From assembly GCA_009760855.2 (NCBI GenBank), contig WPIO01000042.1, positions 1,138,501 to 1,202,500 of the forward strand: DNA of 64,000 bases. Direction: 5' to 3'. Numbering within the stretch: the first letter of the stretch is position 1; each line of letters starts with the position of its first letter. Below the pieces are notes generated by a model, which saw only the letters and a list, made by a program, of their open reading frames with translations, did not search any database and was not told the origin of the DNA. The DNA is from Cristatella mucedo. Taxonomy: Eukaryota > Bryozoa > Phylactolaemata > Cristatellidae. The translations under genes were made by a program, and so were the position numbers. This document shows, piece after piece, positions 45,210-53,431 of the stretch.

Positions 45210-45881
45210 ATGAAGAAAAAAGGTGGAGATATATAACAAGGAGTAGATAATACTAAAAAAGTAGTATCTGGCGTTACACCAGCAACAGAAGTTGGTTCAA
45301 AAGCAGTGATAAAGATAGCACCTAAGATTGCTATGAAACTATCATTACAGGCATCAAACAAGATAGCAAGGATAGTTCCAAAAGTATTACAATCATTTAA
45401 AGTTATTGGAGGTGTTACTAAAGCACTGGGAGAGTCTTTATCAGGAGTAATAGGAATAGTTGATCTGGGACTATTTATAAAAGAGATTGTTGACAATGTT
45501 GCTTCTAGTAAGTATGTTCAAGTGCTCTGGAAAACAATAGCAGATTAAAAAGAAGGACTCTCAAAGATGGTTGCATCATTAGAAGTAGGATAGCATATAA
45601 ATGAAATATTACGTGAAGCAGAGAAAGCAAAGAGTGATTGGTATTTTAATCTTAGTAAGTTTTTATCTCATACATTTGGTGAAGAAGTTTCTTGGGATGC
45701 AACACAACTAGATCCTTTAGCTTGAAAAAAGAACTTCTTTGAAATGAGATGTGGTTTTCTACCTGCTATTCCTGCAACCATTGCTAGCATAGCTAGTTTA
45801 ATAGTAGCAGTTGGATTAGCAGTAAGTATTACAGTAGCTGTTACTGGATTGGTTAAGAAGATAGTGGATGAGACAATGTAA
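45210..45881 (+). pseudogene. Hydrophobic viral-block protein with four in-frame stops
   Basis: 224 codons in a single unbroken frame, with stops at four internal positions (TAA near 45,234, TAA at 45,546, TAG near 45,592, TGA near 45,724) but no indels. Contains KAVIKIAPKIAMKLSLQASN and KALGESLSGVIGIVDLGLFI, and ends with a long hydrophobic segment (ATIASIASLIVAVGLAVSIT). It may be a membrane-active minor virion protein, as many dsDNA viruses carry, but no family match is certain. A LINE A insertion follows directly after its stop codon. Confidence 0.6.
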
Positions 45882-45885
45882 AATA

Positions 45886-46845
45886 ATAATAATAATAATG
45901 GACTTGATAAAGCACCCTCAGAGAACTTAATCTCTTTCTAGGCGCTTTACATTTGCTGCAAAGGGAAATGCAATTGAATGGTAAGTAAAATCATGCTTGA
46001 AAACAAATAAAATGAATAATATGGTTACGGGTGATATGCACAGGGTCAGCATGCAAATGTGGTTAGTGGCAGCATGCACAGTGTCAGCACGCATAAGCAC
46101 ATCAAAGACGAATCACAGGGACCCACTAAATGCTGTCCTAAATAGTTGTGCTTTTAAGTTCCTTTTAAATGTGGTCAGGTCAGGGGATGTTCTGACGCAG
46201 GTCGGGAGGGAGTTTCAGGCTTTGGGAGCTAAATGCAGGGTCTCCAAAGGATTTAAGGTTTGTATGAGGTATTTCTAGACTGTTGGATTCCGAAAAGCAG
46301 GTGGTACGATGCTTGGCCTGATAGGGGAGTATATCTGAGAGATAGGCTGGAGCCAAAGAATGAAGGGACGTAAAAGTGAACGACAAAACCTTGAAGTCAA
46401 TCCGTTGCTTGACTGGTAGCCAGTGCAGGTCGGCGAGAAGTGGAGTAATGTGGCAACTGCGACGCTCACGACAGACAAGCCTAGCTGCAGAGTTTTGCAC
46501 CAGCTGCAATCGCCTGATCGCACATGCTGGTAGGCCTGTAAGCAGTGAGTTGCAGAAGTCGAGACGGGATGTCACGAATGCATGGACCAACTTGGACGTG
46601 GTGTTCTTTTCGAAACAAGCCCAAATTTCAGCAAAGTTATGAAGCTGAAAATAGGCGAATTCGACTGTGGAGCTGATATAGTCGTCTAACGAGAGGTCGC
46701 TTTGGAGTATGACACCTAGACTTCGAGCTGATTCGACAGGAGATATGCTGGCAGAGCCAATTTTGAGAGTCAGCCTTTTCAATCTCTGAATCACACTGGG
46801 TTTGCCCATAACTAGTAAGTTAGTTTTATCATCGTTTAGGTCTTG
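45886..46845 (-). repeat. LINE family A inserted in the viral block
   Basis: Best-preserved family A copy: minus-strand frame 46,809-46,180 runs 209 codons from MGKPSVIQRLKRLTLKIGSA through KLVHAFVTSRLDFCNSLL, HWLPVKQRIDFKVL and LAPAYLSDILP. The 3' end, with AAT microsatellite, is at 45,886. It was inserted into the virus after that had entered the genome. Confidence 0.92.
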
Positions 46846-47058
46846 CTCCTATGATGACTGTCCTTTCTTTCCCGTGAGCCGAGTCTGTCCCTGTGTCTGG
46901 TGGGAGGGAGAAGCCGTCTGTCCGGTGAAACTTTGAGTTTCCATCAAGCCTACAACCCATAATCCGCATGTCCACGCTACTACCTTCGGGAGCCTGCCAG
47001 AGTGAGGCTCTCCCTCGGGCGACGGCTTTGCCGGCGATTAAAGGAAATTGGCTCTGTG
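46846..47058. other. GC-rich segment of unknown origin inside viral block
   Basis: About 210 bases with a composition unlike the virus, between the 5' end of the LINE A insertion and the next viral gene. It is not shared with the 5' ends of other LINE A copies in the window. It may be LINE 5' sequence or a separate small insertion. Confidence 0.4.
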
Positions 47059-47067
47059 CAAAAATTT

Positions 47068-47485
47068 ATGTGTGCAGCTAGAGCACCTAAAATGGATACA
47101 CATGAGAAAAGAATGAATGTGCCGACTTTTCAAAGTGAAAGGTTGAGAAATGCAAATACAGATATAAGAAATATGATTGAATTGCTAGATAAAGGAGTTG
47201 ATATGGATCTTTCTGAAAAGGTTCAAAACGCAGAGTTAGAACTCGATTGGATTACTTAAAGACAGGAAGAGAATCATTAGAAAAAGGTGTTATTTATTCA
47301 GAAGATTTGAAACGAGACATAAACAAGTAGAAGCAAGTACAGTAGGTGGTAAAAAAACGTGCGACTATAACGCTGAATCGGCAATGTTGTAAAGTAATCA
47401 TTTTGCTAGAGGAGTAAGTCAAGAAGAAATACATAGAGAAGTACTAAAACTTAGAGATGAGTTAAGGAAGAGGTGTGAAAACTAA
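47068..47485 (+). pseudogene. Small charged helical viral-block protein
   Basis: Starts MCAARAPKMDTHEKRMN, contains RNMIELLDKGVDMDLSEKV, and ends, after frameshifts, RGVSQEEIHREVLKLRDEL. About 138 codons originally. Strongly charged with coiled-coil character. The stop at 47,483 is 9 bases from the end of the convergent HNH gene. Function unknown. Confidence 0.5.
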
Positions 47486-47493
47486 TAGTCAGT

Positions 47494-48035
47494 TTAACGA
47501 ACAATTTTTTTATCTTCTGTCAAAGTATAAGTAAAATTTAATCGTGCAAATTGTAGGTGTAATTTTATTACAAGCATGTCTTCAACTTTTGCTGCTTCTT
47601 CTGGATCATCGAAATATCCAAGATGTTTTACATCTCCGCCTATGCGAATATATTATTTATATTTGTTTGATTTTTGCAAAAACATGCACCAATGAAAGCA
47701 CTTTTCCGTTTTTCTTTATTTCTTTTATTATCTGAATGATTTGCAATTCTTAAATTATTAATTATATTATCAGATTTAATTAGACTAATATAATCCAATG
47801 CAGAAATCGGCATCTCCTCATTCATAATAACCCAAGCAAGACGGTAAGCCTTATATTGTTTTCCATCGGTACTGATAATTATATAACCATATTTTTCAAA
47901 ACTTCTAGCTTCTTTTCCTAATCATGCTTTAATACTTCGTCTATTTTTCTTCCAGAAAAATCTCCAAGTGTCTGGTTCGTATTGAAGTAGCTCCATAACT
48001 CTGTTTCTAAAAGTAGAAACTTCATCTTGATTCAT
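47494..48035 (-). pseudogene. HNH endonuclease with AP2 DNA-binding domain
   Basis: Same layout as phage-type free-standing HNH homing endonucleases: N-terminal LLQYEPDTWRFFWKKNRRS, then YKAYRLAWVIMNEEMP, the HNH core (SLIKSDNIINNLRIANHS DNK region), and an AP2-like end GGDVKHLGYFDDPEEAA. 542 nt, so one frameshift (near 47,645) separates HNH from AP2. An in-frame TGA lies at 47,932-47,934. The metal/catalytic His expected in the D-H-I motif is Tyr (TAT, 47,790-47,792). Such enzymes cut DNA at specific sites and spread themselves; this copy is dead. Confidence 0.75.
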
Positions 48036-48073
48036 TTTAAGTATACAACACTTTTTAATTGTTTAATATAATA

Positions 48074-48229
48074 TTATTCATCAACACATACATTAAATAC
48101 GTTGTCTCTAAATTTTAATTCATATTGTAATTCATTTATCATCGTTATTACTGATTGTGAATCAGAAACTAGCTTCGCTAATATTTTATTGCACTCATAA
48201 ATTGCTTCAACAATTCTTTCAGTATCCAT
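48074..48229 (-). CDS. Small intact unknown ORF in viral block
   Basis: 51 codons, ATG at 48,229, stop TAA at 48,074. Reads MDTERIVEAIYECNKILAKL and ends FRDNVFNVCVDE. Helical. It lies 38 bases upstream of the HNH gene in the same direction and is one of only two unbroken frames in the element. It shares a Cys/Glu/Leu-rich helical flavour with the tandem paralogues at 40,983-41,517, but homology is unproven. Confidence 0.45.
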   Translation of the reverse strand: MDTERIVEAIYECNKILAKLVSDSQSVITMINELQYELKFRDNVFNVCVDE

Positions 48230-48250
48230 TATATTATATCTTAAAAAAAC

Positions 48251-49114
48251 AATTTAGATTACTATAGAAAGAGTTACCATGAAGTAAAACTTGATCTATC
48301 TGAACATTAACTAAATCTAATACACAAATCTAAAGAACAAATCTCTATAAGACTAAAGCATAGTGATTTATCTGGGACTAAATCTATTCTCCTAACAGAT
48401 ACTCAACATTTAAGAATAGAAAAGTGCACAGCAAAAAAGATAGGAATGCAATTGAATCTTAGTTTTAAGAAATTAAAAGCAAACAGGAGACAGGATAGTG
48501 GTGTAGTGGATATTACAAATAGGATATCTGGTGGAAGAGAATTTCATTTGAAGCTACCAAGTGGTGTTTAATCAGAAGAAGTTCCTGGTAGAAGTTGTAA
48601 TAATACAGATAGGTATTCTTATGCAGGTCCAGGAACACAAGGTTATGAAGGAGTAATGTAATGTAATGTATCTTTGTCTGTAGCTCCAAAAAGTCATAAA
48701 GACCACTTGAGTGATATGCAGGAGAGTTTGGTATAGCGCACTCACAGCCTAAGCGGCTTTCGGTACGCATTCGGTACCCAACAAACTTTGTCTCACGCAA
48801 CAAAGTCTGTTGGGTACCGAAAGCCCCTTAGGCTGTGAGTCAAGGATTTAGATAATAAAGCTTTTATCCATGATCATACACACATAGAAACAGGAAGTAT
48901 GTCAGAACCTACAAGAACAGAGATAAGAAATTTATCTTATTTAGTTTTTGCAGAATCTGCAGCAAAAATTGCTCTAGATCCTAGACAACCAGCCTATGTT
49001 TGTGAGGATGCCAAGACTGTTGCAGCAGTTATGGCTGCAAAAGCTAAGTTAGGACTAGGTATTGGTGGAATGTTTAACGATTCATTTGCAACTGATTTCT
49101 TAAAAGATAAGTAA
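48251..49114 (+). pseudogene. PLA2-like domain protein interrupted by a LINE
   Basis: First part (48,251-48,655): HEVKLDLSEH, SIRLKHSDLSGTKSILLTDT and KKIGMQLNLSFKKLKA, then a glycine loop YAGPGT at about 48,620-48,637. After the LINE B insertion the frame resumes with KDLDNKAFIHDHTH and continues to MAAKAKLGLGIGG, ending at 49,114. The GPG loop followed by D...HD and a second helix is the layout of parvovirus-VP1-type phospholipase A2 domains, which breach endosomal membranes. Conserved cysteines seem replaced and two in-frame TAA occur in the first half. The PLA2 assignment is by motif order only. Confidence 0.5.
48657..48841 (-). repeat. LINE family B tail insertion with fold-back
   Basis: Starts (left) with TAATG repeats and TATCTTTGTCTGTAGC, the family B 3' end. 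The right half folds back on the left: 48,740-48,791 and 48,799-48,840 form an inverted repeat of about 41 bp with an 11-base bulge. AAGGA occurs on both sides of the insertion and may be the target-site duplication. It splits the PLA2-like gene. Confidence 0.8.
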
Positions 49115-49239
49115 ATAATCCTGCGGGTTTGAATAAGATTAACAACTATGCTCGTGGTATAGCTCATAGAATGTTAGATATCAGCAGAAAAATATATAAA
49201 AAGTTAAATAATCTAACTAATTTTATGTGTATTTTATGT

Positions 49240-49745
49240 CTAATTGCTAGCTGGATTGAATTCACTTTGTTTACCAACAGTATGGACTTTAACTTGATCA
49301 ATCTTTAGTCTAATATTAAGTCTTTCTTCAGAGTTGTAAGTGTCTTTAGTGACATAACTTCCATCAAGAATACATTTTATTGCAAAGTCAGTTCCAAGTT
49401 TTTAAACTACATCACTAATACTATCGAATTTTAGTTGTTTGTTATTATGATAAAAGAATATACTTGGTTTGCTACCAAAATCAAATCTTAATCCAATTGT
49501 AGATCTTTGATACAAGTCATAGCCACTAAATTCAAGTTTACTACTTGCTTCTTCTACAATATCTTTAAGTGAGTGAAGCATCTCTTCAGTAATATATATA
49601 TCTATGAATTGAAGTAAGGTTTATAATCTTGACTAATTTTCTCTTCAGTGTGAAAACGAGCTGGCTTTCCTTTAGGAATAACAGCAGTAGCATATTCAAG
49701 CAGTGCAGATTTTGTTTTTTTGAATTCCTTTTCTATAAAGAGAAA
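49240..49745 (-). pseudogene. Unknown viral-block protein
   Basis: Reads KKTKSALLEYATAVIPKGKP, and in another frame EEMLHSLKDIVEEASSKLEF, STIGLRFDFGSKPSIFFYH and RLNIRLKIDQVKVH, ending TAG at 49,240. At least one frameshift near 49,610 and one TAA near 49,400. Beta-rich; possibly a virion protein. Downstream of the protease in the same direction. Confidence 0.45.
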
Positions 49746-49811
49746 ATAAAATATTTAAATTAAATTAATAATTGCATTGTTGTTCCAAAATCAGTTAGTT
49801 TCATTAGTTTT

Positions 49812-50137
49812 TAGAAGAGTAAACACCCTCTTCCACAATCTTTTTGATTGTTATTATTTTAGTTAAAAGGTCTGAAAACTTAGCGTAACACCAAAATAAT
49901 TAATTACCTCTGGCATTGGTGGAGCTCCAAACGAATCAAAGTAAAAACATTTTTTAGCTTCTTTTTTAAGTGCTATCCAGTAATATATTGCTAAATCTGA
50001 TTTTCCTGTGTTACAAATAAGACATTCATTTTCCAGTGGCTTTGTTATTTCATCTCTTGCAAATACCCCTCTAAAGTTTTTTTACATCTAATTTTTTTTA
50101 CATAGTTATTTATTTCTATATCCGTTAATGCTGTCAA
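49812..50137 (-). pseudogene. Adenain-like cysteine protease remnant
   Basis: Maturation protease of the Ulp1/adenain (C5) fold found in Polintons. Recognised by NFRGVFARDE-type N-terminus (about 50,065), YYWIAL (about 49,975), the family-typical YFDSFG (about 49,935), and DCGRGC with the nucleophile cysteine (about 49,825). Frameshifts near 50,075 and 49,870. The codon before Trp in the HW motif, expected to be the catalytic His, is TAC (Tyr) at 49,980-49,982. Non-functional. Confidence 0.7.
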
Positions 50138-50142
50138 TTTTT

Positions 50143-50451
50143 TTATAGTTTATATATTGTCTTTTTTAGTTCATTAGTTATTTGTTGTTTGTTTGCTCCT
50201 CTTCCAACCCTTATAACTTGAGATAAAGATCCTTCACCAACACTTCTTCCAATCTTTCTTCCTTGAGATAAATATCCTTCATCAACTGCAACTGGAGTAA
50301 TTCTAAGTTTAACAAATTTTGATTTCTTATAATTGCAAATTGTACAAATTTCTTTTTCCATTCCTCTTCATCATTTAGTACTATTTACTTCAACATGCTC
50401 TTCTTGGATTGTATCAGTTGGTCTCTTACACTTCATGCAATAAATCTCCAT
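50143..50451 (-). pseudogene. Zinc-ribbon protein of Polinton type
   Basis: 103 codons in one frame. Starts MEIYCMKCKRPTDTI; two adjacent TGA codons interrupt at about 50,368-50,373; then EKEICTICNYKKSKFVKL. Two CxxC knuckles (CMKC and CTIC) make a zinc ribbon as in short proteins commonly found in Polintons and related viruses. Downstream are two imperfect copies of a YLSQGRKIGRSVGEG / SLSQVIRVGRG motif. Divergent from the ATPase with 29 bases between starts. Confidence 0.6.
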
Positions 50452-50480
50452 ATCTGTAAATATAATTGTTTTTAAATAGA

Positions 50481-51158
50481 ATGTCTTTGAAAGTTAGAGC
50501 TTTTAATTTTGGTCAGGATGTTGCCACTGGTCATAAGGAACCATTACCTAATGTATCAATTAGAGCGTTAGTTTTAGGTCCAAGTGGTACTGGTAAATCT
50601 CAATTAATAATAAATTGGATATTTATTTTTTGGAAAGTTAAAATAGGAAACTTGTACTATAATTGCTTTGAGTTTAGATCAAAAAAACTGTATTGCGGTC
50701 TTATGGCAATGACAAAAGATAATCTGTCTTATGTTTGGATTAACGGAATTGATGAAATGCCAGATGTTGACTCATATAAGAATTGTAAGAATGCTTTTGT
50801 ACTAAATGATCTTATGTCAGAAGACCAAAGTAAGATATTACATTTTTTTTTTACTAGAGGACGATATACAGGAATGAATGTATTTCATCTTGCACAAGGA
50901 TTTACTAAAATACCTAAACGTGAAATTAGAAATAATATAAATATGATCATAATCTTTAAACAAAATAATAGTGATATAGGATACAATCGTGAAGCGTATG
51001 TTGGTGATATAGATAGGAGACAATTCAAAGAATGGATTGATTTTAGTACTAGAAATAGATTTCGTTATTGTGTTATAGACCTAACTAAAACTGAAGAAGA
51101 GGGTAGATTTTGGTCTGTTGAGGATGGAAAACAACTGAAAACTATTTTTAATATTTAA
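50481..51158 (+). CDS. FtsK/A32-type DNA packaging ATPase, intact
   Basis: 225 aa, unbroken from ATG 50,481 to TAA. Genome-packaging motor ATPase of the element. Walker A GPSGTGKS at about residues 38-45; Walker B region NAFVLNDLMS at about residue 113, where the first of the usual two acidic residues is Asn; then FFTRGRYTGMNVFHLAQGF and TKIPKREIRNNINMIIIFK, the family's conserved sensor region. Typical length is about 220-260 aa, so complete. An in-frame TTG upstream was not used because the ATG fits family starts. It is the only large frame without a stop in the element; the Walker B change may make it inactive. Confidence 0.85.
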   Translation: MSLKVRAFNFGQDVATGHKEPLPNVSIRALVLGPSGTGKSQLIINWIFIFWKVKIGNLYYNCFEFRSKKLYCGLMAMTKDNLSYVWINGIDEMPDVDSYKNCKNAFVLNDLMSEDQSKILHFFFTRGRYTGMNVFHLAQGFTKIPKREIRNNINMIIIFKQNNSDIGYNREAYVGDIDRRQFKEWIDFSTRNRFRYCVIDLTKTEEEGRFWSVEDGKQLKTIFNI

Positions 51159-51169
51159 TAGGTATAGGA

Positions 51170-51403
51170 ATGATTAATGAAAAATTATATCAAAGAAGTA
51201 ATAGACCATGTGAAGGAAGTGTTCAAGAAGCGCTTGCTTTAGAAAACCTACTTGATAACTTATAAAAACTACGTAAAGCAAATACACTTAACAATAACCA
51301 AGAAATACAAAGAATTGAAGCAGAAATGGCTGCAAGAGATAAAGTGGAACATGAATTAAATGAGCGTGTGTTAGAAAGATCAAAAAATGATTTATATATT
51401 TAG
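51170..51403 (+). pseudogene. Small coiled-coil viral-block protein
   Basis: 77 codons in one frame with one TAA at 51,263-51,265. Starts MINEKLYQRSNRPCEGSVQE; the rest (RIEAEMAARDKVEHELNERV) is highly charged and helical. Begins 11 bases after the ATPase stop. Ends TATATTTAG followed by GTAAGT. Function unknown. Confidence 0.5.
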
Positions 51404-51431
51404 GTAAGTTGATGTTGAAAAACTTAAAACA

Positions 51432-52189
51432 ATGAGACCAAGACTTGCAATTCAACTGGAGAGTAATAAATAAATAGAAAAGTTAATAGAACATCAAGGA
51501 CAACAAGGTATTTCTTGTGTTTTGAAAAAGCATTTAGTGACATTGCATCTGGAAAGCCTCAAAGTGCAATAAGGAGAGTAAATAAATCAAAGACTCATTG
51601 TACTAATTCAGAAATACGAAGCGATCTAGATAATGTTCAAAAAACAATAGCAGAAGAGTTTGGAACTAATCCAACTACTGGTACTCTAAAGAAGAAAAAA
51701 GCAGATATACAAGAAATAAAAGATGATGGTTAAAGTGGTTTACCTACAATTACTAGTGGTACTGAAAAAACACTATCTTATATTAGAAAAGACTTGAATA
51801 AAATTACTGCTACAAAAGGTATAGGAAAAATATCTTCTGAAATAATAGAAAGAATAAAAAAAAGTAAACCAGATAATATTGAAGAAATTTTTAGTAACAT
51901 TAGTAGAGAGTTGGAGGTGAAGAGTAAAATAAGTGAAAAACAACAAAGAGTGCTTGATTATATAAAATCAGTAAAAATTAAATCTGGAGAAGGATTAAAG
52001 ATGGCTCCAATATTTGTTAAGAAAGATAAAGAAATGTTTAATAAGATTGATTTATGGTTGAGAGAGCTTGCTGCTGGAAATAAGGGGGTAGTAAATTCAA
52101 TCAGTGCTGCTGTAGATTATATAGCCAAATCTAGAAAAGTACCAAAATCTTACGTTGCAATCATAAATAAACTTGTATACGCTATATAG
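51432..52189 (+). pseudogene. Unknown virion-type protein with conserved helical C-terminus
   Basis: Starts MRPRLAIQLESNK; a TAA near 51,471, a frameshift near 51,520 and a TAA near 51,731 break it. The C-terminal part, KEMFNKIDLWLRELAAGNKG with VVNSISAAVDYIAKSRKV, resembles a helical domain that recurs next to capsid genes in Polintons as I recall them. Stop at 52,187-52,189, two bases before the next ATG. Confidence 0.5.
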
Positions 52190-52191
52190 AA

Positions 52192-53099
52192 ATGGGTGAT
52201 TTGTTAAAATCTATACAAGATTTCCGTAACAGTTTTGAAAGTTTTAGAAGAACTAGTCAAACAAGTGAAGGAGGATATGTATTTAATGTTATTGGTAATA
52301 CTAATCCACTTAATTTACATATTAATACTTCTATTTTATAAAGAAACAAAAATAATTTGAAAGTTTGTTTTAAGAAGTTTTTTGGAATTAACTCTATAAA
52401 AAATATTACTGCTTCTAATAACAATTTTGTTTATACAGTTGCAGGAGGATCAGAGCAAACTGTGACAATATAACCAGATATTTATACAGTGGATAGTGAT
52501 GGTTTAAATATTGGCATTGTTGATAGTATTAACAATTATATTACTCAATCTGGATCTACTACAGATACATTTGTAGTTAGTGTTGATACTGCCACTGCAC
52601 ACTCATGTATTAGTATGCCTGTTGGTTGGACTTTTATTGCTAGTAAATCTTATGTTTCTAAAGTACTTGATTTTACTGGTTCTGCTCATACAACAGATTC
52701 AAACTTTTCAAAATTATATCCTAATATTACTCCTATTATTTGTAAACCTAGTGCTAAGTTTTATCTGAAAATCAAGTAAATATCGAAAATATAACACTTG
52801 TTCTTGTAAATTATAATTTGGTTGCTAGTGGAACAAGTTTTATTAATGGAACGGAAACTTGAGCTTTAAGAAATTTCGGTTCTGATTTATATCCATGGGA
52901 TTCAATGGTATATGAACCAGATACACGTGAATATCATAATGTTTCTACAGAAGCTAATACTGATATAGTGGTAAAAATTACTGATCAAAACTTACAATGT
53001 ATTAGATTTTGCAGTCTTAGATTTTGGTTAGTATTAGATGCAGTATTAGATTTTGGTGGTGAACAAATTACTACTGTTATAGAAACTATCAAGGTTTAA
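52192..53099 (+). pseudogene. Jelly-roll capsid candidate (penton/minor capsid)
   Basis: About 302 codons. Starts MGDLLKSIQDFRNSFESF. A TVTI.PDIYTVDSDGLN stretch (about 52,460-52,510) matches the beta-strand-turn pattern frequent in jelly-roll capsid proteins of this lineage. Breaks: TAA at 52,339 and 52,471, a frameshift near 52,770, TGA at 52,860. C-terminus rich in beta strands (FGGEQITTVIETIKV). Capsid assignment rests on pattern and gene order, not on a sure match. Confidence 0.5.
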
Positions 53100-53107
53100 T
53101 ATAAGAA

Positions 53108-53431
53108 ATGTCTATAAGATTGACTGGGACAAGTTCTTCAGATTATACAACATTAATACCTCCAATTATACTTGGCGAAAACTCTGGTTATAATAAAATT
53201 GGATTGAGAAGAGTAAAATTGACTTGCTCAAATAAAGTCATATCAAACACTATTGCAAATGTGAATGGTGCACTTTGGCTTAGATGGATTAAGGGAGATT
53301 CAAGTAATACTTCTATTAAAATTTATTCTGGATATTACGATACTAATAGAATTAATTTTGCTTTAAATAAAGCTTTAGAAAGTATACAAAACCTGGAGCT
53401 AAACCTGGTGATCCTTTTGCAATATATAATC
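53108..53431 (+). pseudogene. Second jelly-roll capsid candidate, truncated by LINE
   Basis: Starts MSIRLTGTSSSDYTTLIPP and contains IYSGYYDTNRINFALNKAL, again the strand-turn motif typical of capsid jelly rolls. After a frameshift near 53,390 a PGAKPGDPF reading continues until 53,431, where LINE A sequence begins. The 3' part is missing, so this may have been the major or another minor capsid gene. Confidence 0.5.

Larger units (their letters stand above)
36797..53431. mobile_element. Maverick/Polinton-like endogenous virus, decayed
   Basis: AT-rich block with the hallmark set of a Maverick/Polinton/adintovirus lineage: protein-primed type DNA polymerase B (plus strand), FtsK/A32-like ATPase, adenain-like protease and jelly-roll candidates. 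It adds phage-like tail-fibre proteins, an HNH-AP2 endonuclease and a PLA2-like protein. Genes are tightly packed in blocks on both strands. Two host LINE insertions (45,886-46,845 and 48,657-48,841) lie inside, so it is a resident part of the genome. I found no integrase, no terminal inverted repeats and no target-site duplication for the element; both borders abut LINE A sequence, so the ends are probably lost. All but two genes show stops or frameshifts. Confidence 0.88.

Noticed and set aside
45122-45496. Minus-strand 124-codon ORF opposite 45,210-45,881
   Set aside because: Shadow of the plus-strand viral gene; the plus frame has protein-like composition and gene-start spacing.
36852-53099. 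Reassigned genetic code (TAA/TAG as Gln, TGA as Trp) in the viral block
   Set aside because: Internal stops fit Gln and Trp well, but genes also end naturally at TAA or TAG with the next ATG a few bases later (for example 51,158, 52,189, 53,099). Frameshifts also occur and catalytic His residues are lost. Mutational decay explains all of this.
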